A stretch of 13,519 nt of DNA from Pelagibacteraceae bacterium BACL5 MAG-120820-bin39. GTDB taxonomy: Bacteria; Pseudomonadota; Alphaproteobacteria; Pelagibacterales; Pelagibacteraceae. The position numbers were made by a program, and so were the translations under genes. Shown piece by piece: positions 1 to 7,269 of this stretch; the stretch's first letter is position 1, and every line of letters begins with the position of its first letter. Below the pieces are notes generated by a model that had not been told where the DNA came from, made no database searches, and worked only from the letters and a program-made list of their open reading frames with translations. The stretch is taken from assembly GCA_001438335.1 (NCBI GenBank), contig LIBV01000019.1:1-13519 (forward strand), written 5' to 3'.

Positions 1-1
1 A

Positions 2-1465
2 ACAGAAGATATTTTAAAAAATAAATCTTTAAAAATTGATACTGAAAAATTCCAAACTTTAATGAAAGAGAGCAAAGAACTTGCTAAAAAAAATTGGAAA
101 GGTTCAGGAGATTCTGCAGTTGAAGATATTTGGTTTTCAATAAAGGATAAATTGGGAGTAACAGAATTTTTAGGATACGAAACTAATCAAGCCGAAGGTC
201 TTGTTTTGTCACTGTTAAAAAATAATAAAGAAGTAGAAGTTTTAAATCAGAATGATGAAGGAATGATAATCACTAATCAAACCCCTTTTTATGGAGAATC
301 TGGAGGTCAAGTAGGCGATGTGGGAGAGATTGTATCTGGAGATTTTAAATTTGAAGTAACTGATGTTCAAAAAAAACTGGGTGATTTATTTGTTCATTAT
401 GGAAAAGTAATTAATGGCTCAATTAAATTACAACAAAATGTTGAAATGAAAATAAATGTCACTAGAAGAAATGACACTAGAGCTTATCATTCAGCTACTC
501 ATTTATTACACGAGTCTTTAAGAAGAGTTTTAGGCTCGCACGTCACACAAAAAGGTTCTTTAGTAGAGCCTAGTCGTCTAAGATTTGATTTTAGTCACAT
601 GAAACCAATTTCACCTGAAGAAATAACTCAAATTGAAAAATTTGTGAATAAAATGGTTGAAAAAAAATCTGAAGTTAAAACTAGAATTATGACCCCCAAT
701 GAAGCTGTTGAAAATGGAGCGCTTGCTTTGTTTGGAGAAAAATATGGAGAAGAAGTTAGAGTATTATCAATGGGAGAAGATGAAGGTAAATATTTTTCAA
801 CCGAATTATGTGGTGGCACACATGTAAAAAACACTGGCGATATTGGAAAATTTAAAATTATTAGTCAGTCTTCTATAGCAGCAGGAGTAAGACGAATAGA
901 GGCATTAAGAGATAAACAATTGGATGATTATCTTCAAAATAAGGAAAAATTATCAAGTCTTTCTTTAGAAAAGAATGAAGAAACTATAAACACTCTTGCA
1001 AAAGAGATTATCAAACTGGGTGGCAAACCTAATTTAGATCAGGAAGATCAAAAATCTTTAATTAAAAACTTAACAAAACAATTAGAGCTTCTTTCTGTAA
1101 GTTCCATTTTAAAAGATAAATCAAAAAATATAATCATCGACGAAACTATCAATGGTACAAAAGTAAGATTTCAAAAAGTGAATGGATTACCCCCAAAAGA
1201 ATTAAGAAAGCTAGTTGATAGTGGAAAAAAAGAATTAGCTGAGGGAATTGTGATTGTATTTGCTAGTCAAGAAGATAAGGTTGGTGTTGCAGTTGGTGTA
1301 ACCGACGACTTAACTTCCAAATATGATGCTGTAAACTTTGTTAAGTTAGGATCTGAAATTATTGGTGGCACCGGTGGTGGGGGTCGAAAAGATTTTGCTC
1401 AAGCAGGTGGACAAGATCAAACTAAAATTAACGAAGCTTTTGAAAAATTAAAATCTTTAATTTAA
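2..1465 (+). CDS. alaS: Alanine--tRNA ligase, C-terminal part (5' end outside window)
   Basis: This cytoplasmic enzyme charges tRNA-Ala and hydrolyses mischarged Ser- or Gly-tRNA-Ala. The frame is open to the left edge of the window, so the ATG at 62 is internal: upstream codons from position 2 continue the family sequence into the WKGSG motif. About 487 residues are visible, roughly the second half of a protein that is usually about 870 long. The aminoacylation core is therefore outside the window. The editing domain is clear. It has NQTPFYGESGGQ, the first zinc-binding half HSATH (fragment residues 163-167) and the second half CGGTH (270-274). The C-Ala/DHHA1 domain ends in a glycine-rich stretch GGTGGGG (455-461) followed by RKDFAQAGG. 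All editing-site metal ligands are present. The stop codon lies inside the 3' end of the oppositely oriented icd. Confidence 0.97.
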   Translation, partial: TEDILKNKSLKIDTEKFQTLMKESKELAKKNWKGSGDSAVEDIWFSIKDKLGVTEFLGYETNQAEGLVLSLLKNNKEVEVLNQNDEGMIITNQTPFYGESGGQVGDVGEIVSGDFKFEVTDVQKKLGDLFVHYGKVINGSIKLQQNVEMKINVTRRNDTRAYHSATHLLHESLRRVLGSHVTQKGSLVEPSRLRFDFSHMKPISPEEITQIEKFVNKMVEKKSEVKTRIMTPNEAVENGALALFGEKYGEEVRVLSMGEDEGKYFSTELCGGTHVKNTGDIGKFKIISQSSIAAGVRRIEALRDKQLDDYLQNKEKLSSLSLEKNEETINTLAKEIIKLGGKPNLDQEDQKSLIKNLTKQLELLSVSSILKDKSKNIIIDETINGTKVRFQKVNGLPPKELRKLVDSGKKELAEGIVIVFASQEDKVGVAVGVTDDLTSKYDAVNFVKLGSEIIGGTGGGGRKDFAQAGGQDQTKINEAFEKLKSLI

Positions 1466-1474
1466 TTTCTTTTT
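1445..1474 (+). terminator. Weak candidate terminator at the alaS/icd convergence
   Basis: An 8-bp perfect inverted repeat, AAATTAAA (1445-1452) and TTTAATTT (1456-1463), has a 3-base loop. It is followed by AATTTC and a run of six T (1464-1475 region). The stem is entirely A-T, so the hairpin would be weak, and such repeats arise easily by chance at this base composition. Its position exactly at the end of alaS is the only reason to list it. Confidence 0.2.
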
Positions 1475-2671
1475 TAAATTAGCATCAATTTCATCAAGAA
1501 ATTGATTAGTAGTTAAATATTTACTGGAAGGTCCTATCAAAACTGCAAGATCTTTTGTCATTGCATTATTTTCTACACATTCAATACAAACTGCTTCAAG
1601 AGTATTTGCAAATTTAATTAATTCATCATTGCCATCTAACTTACCCCTGTGTGCTAAACCTCTTGTCCATGCAAAAATAGATGCAATAGGGTTAGTTGAA
1701 GTTTCTTTGCCTTGTTGATGCATTCGATAATGTCTAGTTACAGTTCCATGAGCCGCTTCTGCTTCCATAGTTTTTCCATCTGGAGTAAGAAGAACACTAG
1801 TCATTAATCCTAGTGAACCATATCCTTGTGCCATCGTATCCGATTGAACGTCACCATCATAATTTTTACAAGCCCAAATATATTTGCCGCTCCATTTCAT
1901 AGCGCAAGCTACCATGTCATCAATTAATCTATGTTCATATGTAATTTTGAGTTGGTCAAATTGTTCTTTAAATTCATTATCAAACACTTCTTGAAATATA
2001 TCTTTAAATCTTCCATCGTACTGTTTTAAGATAGTATTTTTTGTTGAAAGATAAACTGGCCACTTTTTAATAAGGCCGTAACTAAAACATGATCTTGCAA
2101 AATCCTCTATGGATTTATCTAAATTATACATAGATAGAGCAACACCCGGTCCAGTAAAATTAAATACTTCGTGCTTAATTTCATCTTTACCATCTTCAGA
2201 TGTCCATTTAATTTCTAATTTTCCTTTGCCAGGAACTTTAAAATCTGTTGCACGATATTGATCTCCAAAAGCATGTCTTCCAATAATTACAGGATCTGTC
2301 CATGTTGGCACAAGTTTAGGAATATTTTTGCATATTATTGGTTCTCTAAAAACTGTACCGCCAATAATGTTTCTGATTGTACCGTTAGGAGATCTCCACA
2401 TTTTTTTTAATCCAAATTCTTCTACTCTCGCTTCATCTGGAGTTATAGTTGCACATTTAATACCTACACCAATTTTTTTAATTGCATTTGCTGCATCAAT
2501 AGTAATTTGATCATCAGTATCATCGCGACTTTTCATACCTAAGTCGTAATATTCAATTCCAAGGTCTAAATAAGGAAGAATGAGTTTACTTTTAATAAAT
2601 TCCCAGATTATTCTGGTCATTTCATCACCATCTAGTTCTACTACTGGGTTTTTGACTGTTATTTTGCTCAT
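1457..2671 (-). CDS. icd: NADP-dependent isocitrate dehydrogenase
   Basis: This enzyme oxidatively decarboxylates isocitrate to 2-oxoglutarate with NADP in the TCA cycle, in the cytoplasm. The 404 residues match the homodimeric, eukaryote-like class common in alphaproteobacteria and mitochondria, not the E. coli-type class. Alignment from memory to human IDH1 keeps almost the same numbering. The substrate-binding motif SPNGTIR is at 94-100, with R109 and R132, and Y139 in GDQYRATDF. The metal-binding aspartates are D252 and, in YDGDVQSD, D274 and D278. The NADP-binding region HGTVTRHYRMHQ is at 308-319. The start is fixed by MSKITVKNPVVELDGDEMTR, which matches the family N-terminus. Its 3' end overlaps alaS by 9 bp. 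It reads divergently from psd across a 78-bp gap that should hold its promoter. Confidence 0.97.
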   Translation of the reverse strand: MSKITVKNPVVELDGDEMTRIIWEFIKSKLILPYLDLGIEYYDLGMKSRDDTDDQITIDAANAIKKIGVGIKCATITPDEARVEEFGLKKMWRSPNGTIRNIIGGTVFREPIICKNIPKLVPTWTDPVIIGRHAFGDQYRATDFKVPGKGKLEIKWTSEDGKDEIKHEVFNFTGPGVALSMYNLDKSIEDFARSCFSYGLIKKWPVYLSTKNTILKQYDGRFKDIFQEVFDNEFKEQFDQLKITYEHRLIDDMVACAMKWSGKYIWACKNYDGDVQSDTMAQGYGSLGLMTSVLLTPDGKTMEAEAAHGTVTRHYRMHQQGKETSTNPIASIFAWTRGLAHRGKLDGNDELIKFANTLEAVCIECVENNAMTKDLAVLIGPSSKYLTTNQFLDEIDANLKKKLN

Positions 2672-2749
2672 TTAACAAATATATATCTTAATAATTGAAT
2701 TTCGCTGTTTTATATACATATTAATCAAAAATTATCAATTAATAGAAAT
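2672..2749. promoter_or_regulatory. Divergent icd/psd promoter region
   Basis: This 78-bp A+T-rich gap, the longest non-coding stretch in the window, lies between the start codons of icd (left, minus strand) and psd (right, plus strand). On the minus strand, TTGATA (2738-2733) is followed after 18 bp by TATAAA (2714-2709), with an alternative TATATA after 16 bp. This is a reasonable sigma70-type promoter for icd. On the plus strand, TTGAAT (2695-2700) and TATTAA (2719-2724), 18 bp apart, form a weaker candidate for psd. The two candidates overlap. No Shine-Dalgarno sequence precedes either start, and I saw no riboswitch or clear operator. The elements were found by eye in A+T-rich DNA, so their exact positions are tentative. 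Confidence 0.4.
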
Positions 2750-3397
2750 ATGTTTAGTAAAATTTTTCCAAAAATTCACACAGAAGGTTTTAAGTTTTTA
2801 ATCATTGCTGGATTAATGACGATGTTATTTTATTTAATTGGTTCATTTTTAGGAACCTTAGGATTGCTTATAACTGTTTGGGTATATTATTTTTTCAGAG
2901 ATCCAGATCGAGTTATTATCAATGATGATGATTATCTTGTCAGCCCAGCTGATGGAGAGGTAATTAAAGTAGAGGAGGTCGAAGGTCCTAAAGAGCTTGG
3001 CTTAGAAAATAGAAAATTCAAAAAGATCAGTATCTTTATGAACGTTTTTGATTGTCATGTAAACAGAACTCCGTGTGCAGGTAAAGTTGAAGATATTTTA
3101 TACAAACCAGGCAAATTTTTAAATGCATCTTTTGACAAAGCTAGTGAAGATAACGAGAGAAATTATTATAAGCTAAAAGACAATCACGGTAATGAGATAA
3201 TTGTTGTACAAATAGCGGGCCTCATTGCTCGTAGAATTGTTTGTGAGACACATAAAGACCAAACACTTGAACAGGGTGAGAGAATCGGCATGATTAGATT
3301 TGGAAGTCGAGCAGATGTCTATTACGAAAATTATAACCCTTTAGTAAAAATAGGTCAAAAGACTATTTCAGGTGAAACGCTATTAGCAAAAAGATAG
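2750..3397 (+). CDS. psd: Phosphatidylserine decarboxylase proenzyme (short, pyruvoyl type)
   Basis: This membrane-associated enzyme decarboxylates phosphatidylserine to phosphatidylethanolamine, the last step of that pathway. The product is 215 residues, the short form known from many alphaproteobacteria. A hydrophobic segment (about 16-48) probably anchors it to the inner membrane. The catalytic core shows SPADGE (65-70, likely Asp68 of the triad), DCHVNR (101-106, His103) and the self-cleavage motif FGSR (184-187). By family knowledge, cleavage between Gly185 and Ser186 leaves a small alpha subunit whose N-terminal serine becomes the pyruvoyl group. It is the first gene of the rightward run. 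Its TAG is followed immediately by the ATG of pssA, with zero spacing, which implies cotranscription and probable translational coupling of consecutive pathway steps. Confidence 0.95.
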   Translation: MFSKIFPKIHTEGFKFLIIAGLMTMLFYLIGSFLGTLGLLITVWVYYFFRDPDRVIINDDDYLVSPADGEVIKVEEVEGPKELGLENRKFKKISIFMNVFDCHVNRTPCAGKVEDILYKPGKFLNASFDKASEDNERNYYKLKDNHGNEIIVVQIAGLIARRIVCETHKDQTLEQGERIGMIRFGSRADVYYENYNPLVKIGQKTISGETLLAKR

Positions 3398-4207
3398 ATG
3401 ATTGAACAACAGAAAAATAATTTAAAAGTAGTTGCAGAAAAAAAAAGTGCCAGAATGCTTTTGCCAAATATGTTAACTTTAATTGGAGTATGCATTGGTT
3501 TAACATCTATTCGTTTTGCTTTGAGTGGAGAATTTCATCTTGCAATAATTGCAATTATGTTTGCAGCATTAATTGATGGTTTAGATGGCAGAATTGCAAG
3601 AATGATTAAAGGTACATCTAAAGTTGGAAAAGAATTAGATTCACTTACAGATATGATAAGTTTTGGGGTAGCCCCTGCGTTTATAATGTATTTTTGGATG
3701 CTTAATACTCTTGGGAAATTTGGTTGGTTATTAAGTTTAATATATGTAATTTGTGTAGCATTAAGGCTTGCTAGATTTAACATTAGTTCAAACCAAGAAC
3801 CATCATGGAGAGATAATTTTTTTGAAGGAGTGCCATCGCCTGCTGGAGGAATTTTAGTATTATTACCTTTAATTTTTAGTTTGAGTGATTTTAATTTTGT
3901 TGAAATAAATTATCAGGTAGTAACTCCAATATTTTTCATAGCAACCTCATTTTTATTAATAAGTAAATTTCCAAGCTATTCATTTAAAAAAATTATAATT
4001 CCTAGAAAAGCGACAATATTTTTACTTTTTGGATTAATTTTATTTTTTGGACTATTATTAATTTATACTTTTGATGTTATTGTAATTAGCAGTTCAATAT
4101 ATTTATTATTATTACCTATTAGTTTTTTTCATTATCAAAAATTAAAAAAACAAAATCAAAATGAAGTTAATACTGATGATAATGAAGATCTTGAAGACAT
4201 ACTGTAA
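3398..4207 (+). CDS. pssA: CDP-diacylglycerol--serine O-phosphatidyltransferase
   Basis: This integral membrane enzyme makes phosphatidylserine from CDP-diacylglycerol and L-serine, the substrate for the adjacent Psd. The CDP-alcohol phosphatidyltransferase signature is intact: D60, D63-G64, A67-R68, G77, D81 and D85. This matches the D-x2-DG-x2-AR-x8-G-x3-D-x3-D pattern that binds metal and substrate. Further family hallmarks are ALRLARFNI (121-129) and GVPSPAGG (144-151). Several hydrophobic helices lie between about 44 and 245. The length of 269 residues is normal for the Gram-positive/alphaproteobacterial subclass. The last twenty or so residues are polar and become strongly acidic (DDNEDLED), probably a cytoplasmic tail. 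The stop overlaps the next start by one base (TAATG). Confidence 0.95.
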   Translation: MIEQQKNNLKVVAEKKSARMLLPNMLTLIGVCIGLTSIRFALSGEFHLAIIAIMFAALIDGLDGRIARMIKGTSKVGKELDSLTDMISFGVAPAFIMYFWMLNTLGKFGWLLSLIYVICVALRLARFNISSNQEPSWRDNFFEGVPSPAGGILVLLPLIFSLSDFNFVEINYQVVTPIFFIATSFLLISKFPSYSFKKIIIPRKATIFLLFGLILFFGLLLIYTFDVIVISSSIYLLLLPISFFHYQKLKKQNQNEVNTDDNEDLEDIL

Positions 4208-5106
4208 TGAAAAAAAATGTCATTATATCATTAGCAGATGCTAATTATTTTGAATTACTTAATGATTTAATAGACTCAATTAAAAGATTTAAGGAAAGTG
4301 ATAATTTAGCAATTTGCATATTAGATGCCGGATTAACTAAAGAACAAAAAGAAATTTTATCATTAAAAGTGGATGAAATAAAATCCGCTGAGTGGGATAT
4401 TGAAGTTCCAGATTTTAAAGTAAAAGGAAAAGAATGGCTTAAGAGCCAAGTGTCAAGAGCATTTTTGCCAAAATATTTTCCAAATTATGAAAAATATTTA
4501 TGGATCGATGCAGACGCTTGGGTAAATTCATGGGAAACAATTGAACTATATTATAAAGGTTGTGAAAAAAATAAATTATCAATCGCTACATCTGCTGATA
4601 GAGCCTATGGAAGAGTGCTTAGAGCAGAATGGTTTCTCGGTAGTTTTGCCAGAATAAAATCTCAAAATTATAAACATGCAAAGTCATCAGGTTTTTCTGA
4701 AAGTATAGCAAGACAAGTTGCTTTAAAACCTCATTTGAATATCGGAGTATTTGCATTACAAGCTAACGCACCACACTGGCAAATTTGGCAAAAAAATTTA
4801 AAGATTGCTTTATCAGCAGGTAAAATTTGGGGATCAGAACAAATAGCGATGAATATTACAATTTATTGTGATCAACAAGAAGTAGAAATACTTCCCGCTT
4901 ATTGTAATTGGACTTTAATTGAAGCTTTGAAGTTTGACACAAAGCAAAATACGTTAGTAGAACCTTATTTGCCAAACCACAAAATAGGAATAGTCCATTT
5001 TGCTGGAAAAAATAATGATCAAATAAGAAATAATAAAAACTTTATTTCAAAAGTTAAAACTGTTGATGGTGATTTAATTGAAATGAAACTTAGATTTAAT
5101 AATTAA
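4207..5106 (+). CDS. GT8-like glycosyltransferase of unknown substrate
   Basis: A 299-residue soluble protein with a GT-A-type glycosyltransferase layout. The region RAFLPKYFPNYEKYLWIDAD matches the GT8 pattern that leads into the metal-binding DxD motif (here D101-A-D103). LNIGVFALQ (177-185) resembles the acceptor-side 'N-x-G-V' strand. SEQIAMN (210-216) resembles the GT8 'DQxxxN' motif. HFAGKNND (264-271) resembles the C-terminal HxxGxxK metal and phosphate contact. There is no signal peptide or membrane helix, so it is probably cytoplasmic or loosely bound to the inner face of the membrane. It overlaps the end of pssA by one base and abuts rlmE directly, so it belongs to the psd-pssA transcription unit. 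That suggests a lipid or envelope sugar acceptor, but donor and acceptor cannot be read from the sequence. The family assignment is by motif only. Confidence 0.75.
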   Translation: MKKNVIISLADANYFELLNDLIDSIKRFKESDNLAICILDAGLTKEQKEILSLKVDEIKSAEWDIEVPDFKVKGKEWLKSQVSRAFLPKYFPNYEKYLWIDADAWVNSWETIELYYKGCEKNKLSIATSADRAYGRVLRAEWFLGSFARIKSQNYKHAKSSGFSESIARQVALKPHLNIGVFALQANAPHWQIWQKNLKIALSAGKIWGSEQIAMNITIYCDQQEVEILPAYCNWTLIEALKFDTKQNTLVEPYLPNHKIGIVHFAGKNNDQIRNNKNFISKVKTVDGDLIEMKLRFNN

Positions 5107-5718
5107 TTGAAAAAAAATAGAATCTCAAAAAATTGGGTTAATAAACAACGAAGAGATATTTATGTTCGTCAATCTAAAGTTGATGGTTATCGAGCAAGAT
5201 CAGCTTATAAATTAATTGAAATTGATGAAAAATTTAAAATTTTCAAAGGAGGTATCACAGTAATTGATATAGGTGCAGCTCCTGGAAGTTGGTCACAATA
5301 TGCATCAAAAGTTGTTAAAAGTGGTAAAATTATTTCGATTGATTTGAAAGTAATGCAACCCATCGGAAATACTCTTCAAATTCAGGGTGACTTTACAGAT
5401 CAGAAAATTCAAGATGAAATTAAAGAAAATCTCGAAAAAAAAGCTCAAGTGGTAATGTCAGATATGGCAGTAAATACTACTGGTATTAAAAATATAGACT
5501 CTATTTATACAGGGGAATTATGTAAAGAAGCTATGATCTTTTCTAAAGACATTATTGCAGATAATGGGTTTTTTATTTCAAAAATGTTTATGGGAGGCAC
5601 ATTTAATGAAATTGTAGCTCAAGGAAAATCCATTTATAAGGAAGTTAAGATTTTTAAACCAAAATCGAGCAGAAAAGATTCCAAAGAAAGTTTTATTATT
5701 TGTAAAAATCTTAGATAG
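5107..5718 (+). CDS. rlmE: 23S rRNA (uridine-2'-O-) methyltransferase RlmE/FtsJ, TTG start
   Basis: This enzyme methylates the 2'-O of the universally conserved A-loop uridine (U2552 in E. coli numbering) of 23S rRNA late in 50S assembly, using S-adenosylmethionine. The 203 residues fit the family, about 209 in E. coli. The SAM-binding motif is DIGAAPGSWSQ (54-64). The catalytic K-D-K-E tetrad is complete: K35 in RSAYKL, D119 in MSDMA, K159 in ISKMF and E194 in SKESF. The start must be TTG at 5107. The family region begins close to the N-terminus, the first internal ATG lies beyond the SAM motif, and the TTG directly follows the upstream TAA. No Shine-Dalgarno sequence is visible, so translation may depend on ribosomes finishing the glycosyltransferase gene. 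Confidence 0.95.
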   Translation: MKKNRISKNWVNKQRRDIYVRQSKVDGYRARSAYKLIEIDEKFKIFKGGITVIDIGAAPGSWSQYASKVVKSGKIISIDLKVMQPIGNTLQIQGDFTDQKIQDEIKENLEKKAQVVMSDMAVNTTGIKNIDSIYTGELCKEAMIFSKDIIADNGFFISKMFMGGTFNEIVAQGKSIYKEVKIFKPKSSRKDSKESFIICKNLR

Positions 5719-5755
5719 ACACTTTAAAATTTAGATGAATCATATATAAATCATT

Positions 5756-6832
5756 ATGGTTCCTATAAAAGAAGCACTAACCTTTGATGATGTAACGCTA
5801 GCCCCGCGCTATTCAGAAATATTACCATCAGAAGTAGACACAAGTATTAAATTAACTGATTATTTATCATTAAAAATACCACTTTTAACATCAGCTATGG
5901 ATACAGTTACTGAAAGTAAAATGGCTATTGCCATAGCAAAAGCAGGAGGCGTTGGTGTCATTCACAGAAACTTAGAGATAAAAGAGCAAATTAAAGAAAT
6001 TCAAAAAGTAAAAAAACATAAATTATTAATTGGTGCTGCCGTAGGCGCTGGTCCAAATGAATTAAAAAGAGCCGAAGCAATACTAAAAGAGGGTGTTGAT
6101 TTAATTGTTGTTGATACTGCACATGGTCATACAAAAAAAGTCTCAGAAATAATTAAACATATCAAAAAGTTAAAAAATAAAAAAATAGCTCTTTGTGCAG
6201 GCAATATTGCAACAGCTGAAGCGGCCAAGTTTTTAATTAAATTGGGAGTGGATATTATAAAAGTTGGTATTGGACCTGGATCTATCTGTACTACAAGACT
6301 AGTTGCAGGAATTGGTGTTCCTCAATTAAGTGCAATCCTATCAGTCAGACAAGGTGTAAAAAATAAAAAAGTAAAAATTATTGCTGATGGTGGAATAAAA
6401 TACTCTGGAGATTTAGCTAAAGCTTTTGCTGCAGGAGCGGATGCGGTAATGATAGGATCATTATTTGCTGGAACCGATGAAACCCCAGGTAAGTTAATTA
6501 AAAAAAATGGAAAATATTTTAAAAGCTTTAGAGGCATGGGGTCTGTAGGGGCAATGAATAAAGGTTCTGCAGATAGATATTTTCAAAGCAAGCAAAAAGA
6601 TACTTCCAAATATGTGCCAGAGGGTGTTGAGGGTTTTGTAAAATATAAGGGTGCTGTGGGCAGTATAATTTATAAATTAATTGGTGGTTTAAAATCGTCA
6701 ATGGGTTATCTTGGATCTAAACAAATTAAAAACTTAAGAGATAAACCTCAATTTGTAAAAATAACAAAAGCAGGCTTTTACGAAAGTATGGTGCATAATG
6801 TCGATGTTGTTAAAAATGATAGTAAATATTAA
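5756..6832 (+). CDS. guaB: IMP dehydrogenase lacking the CBS (Bateman) domains
   Basis: This enzyme oxidises IMP to XMP with NAD, the first committed step to GMP. It is a TIM-barrel protein of 358 residues against about 490 for usual bacterial enzymes. The N-terminus ALTFDDVTLAP and IHRNLEIKEQ are normal. The sequence then passes straight from QKVKKHK (83-89) to LLIGAAVG (90-97), the place where a pair of CBS domains normally sits. All catalytic parts are kept: VVDTAHGH (118-125), the K+/catalytic loop GIGPGSICTTR with Cys178, DGGIKYSGD, the mobile flap GSADRYFQ with the Arg274-Tyr275 dyad, and VPEGVEG with YKG. GMP reductase is similar in length but lacks the RYFQ flap and has CIDVANG in place of VDTAHG, so IMP dehydrogenase is the better call. 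It lies 37 bp after rlmE and overlaps the following TPR gene by one base. Confidence 0.95.
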   Translation: MVPIKEALTFDDVTLAPRYSEILPSEVDTSIKLTDYLSLKIPLLTSAMDTVTESKMAIAIAKAGGVGVIHRNLEIKEQIKEIQKVKKHKLLIGAAVGAGPNELKRAEAILKEGVDLIVVDTAHGHTKKVSEIIKHIKKLKNKKIALCAGNIATAEAAKFLIKLGVDIIKVGIGPGSICTTRLVAGIGVPQLSAILSVRQGVKNKKVKIIADGGIKYSGDLAKAFAAGADAVMIGSLFAGTDETPGKLIKKNGKYFKSFRGMGSVGAMNKGSADRYFQSKQKDTSKYVPEGVEGFVKYKGAVGSIIYKLIGGLKSSMGYLGSKQIKNLRDKPQFVKITKAGFYESMVHNVDVVKNDSKY

Positions 6833-7269
6833 TGATATATTTTAAGAAACTTTTTTTAACTTTTGTTTTTGTCTTAAGTTATAGCTCTATTGTGTTTGCT
6901 GAGGATAAATATTTTAATGAAGGGTTAAAGTTATTCAATGAAGAAAAATATGAAGATGCCAAATTTTTATTTGAAAGAAGTATTATTTTTAATCCCAAAG
7001 CCTCAGATTCATATTTATATTTAGCAAAAATTTATGAAGTAGAAAAAGATATAAGAAAAGAAGAAAAAAACCTAGATACCACGCTATTACTAGAGCCAAG
7101 CAATGAGGAAGCACTTTTAATGTCCATGAAGATTGCATTAGAGAAAACTAATTATGAAAAAGTTAAAAGCCTGTCAGAAACTTTTTCTAATGTTTGTAAA
7201 AAATTATGCAGTGAGAAAGACGAAATTATAAAAACACTGAATAATTTAGAACCAAAAAATGAGTCTTGA
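6832..7269 (+). CDS. Exported TPR-repeat protein between guaB and guaA
   Basis: A 145-residue protein of unknown role. It begins with a typical signal peptide: positive FKK, a hydrophobic core at 7-20, and VFA before E24, so likely signal peptidase I cleavage after Ala23. The mature part is probably periplasmic. It contains about two tetratricopeptide repeats, at residues 25-57 (EGLKLFNEEKYEDAKFLFER) and 58-91 (SYLYLAKIYEVEKDIRKEEK). A third, degenerate helical pair ends in a Cys-x3-Cys (C122, C126) followed by EKDEIIKTL. TPRs are protein-interaction scaffolds, and no enzyme motif is present. Its start overlaps the guaB stop by one base and its end overlaps guaA by 11 bp, so it is almost certainly co-translated with the purine genes. 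Confidence 0.8.
   Translation: MIYFKKLFLTFVFVLSYSSIVFAEDKYFNEGLKLFNEEKYEDAKFLFERSIIFNPKASDSYLYLAKIYEVEKDIRKEEKNLDTTLLLEPSNEEALLMSMKIALEKTNYEKVKSLSETFSNVCKKLCSEKDEIIKTLNNLEPKNES

Noticed and set aside
628..834. Open frame of 68 codons antisense to alaS.
   Set aside because: It lies fully inside the conserved AlaRS editing domain, has no recognisable family features and no upstream signals. It is a by-product of codon bias on the other strand.
2328..2510. Open frame of 60 codons on the plus strand within icd.
   Set aside because: It is antisense to the conserved isocitrate-binding region and its hydrophobic translation is a reflection of icd codons.
3535..3783. Open frame of 82 codons antisense to pssA.
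   Set aside because: It sits opposite the CDP-alcohol transferase signature, with no independent evidence of coding.
5245..5253. Perfect Shine-Dalgarno-like AAAGGAGGT inside rlmE.
   Set aside because: It encodes the conserved K-G-G turn before the SAM-binding motif. No plausible start codon with an open frame of useful length follows at proper spacing.
5719..5755. Possible purine riboswitch or promoter before guaB.
   Set aside because: The gap is only 37 bp, too short for a purine aptamer. A TATATAAA stretch is present, but I found no matching -35 at acceptable spacing.
6322..6537. Minus-strand open frame of 71 codons within guaB.
   Set aside because: It is antisense to conserved barrel segments of IMP dehydrogenase, with no family resemblance.
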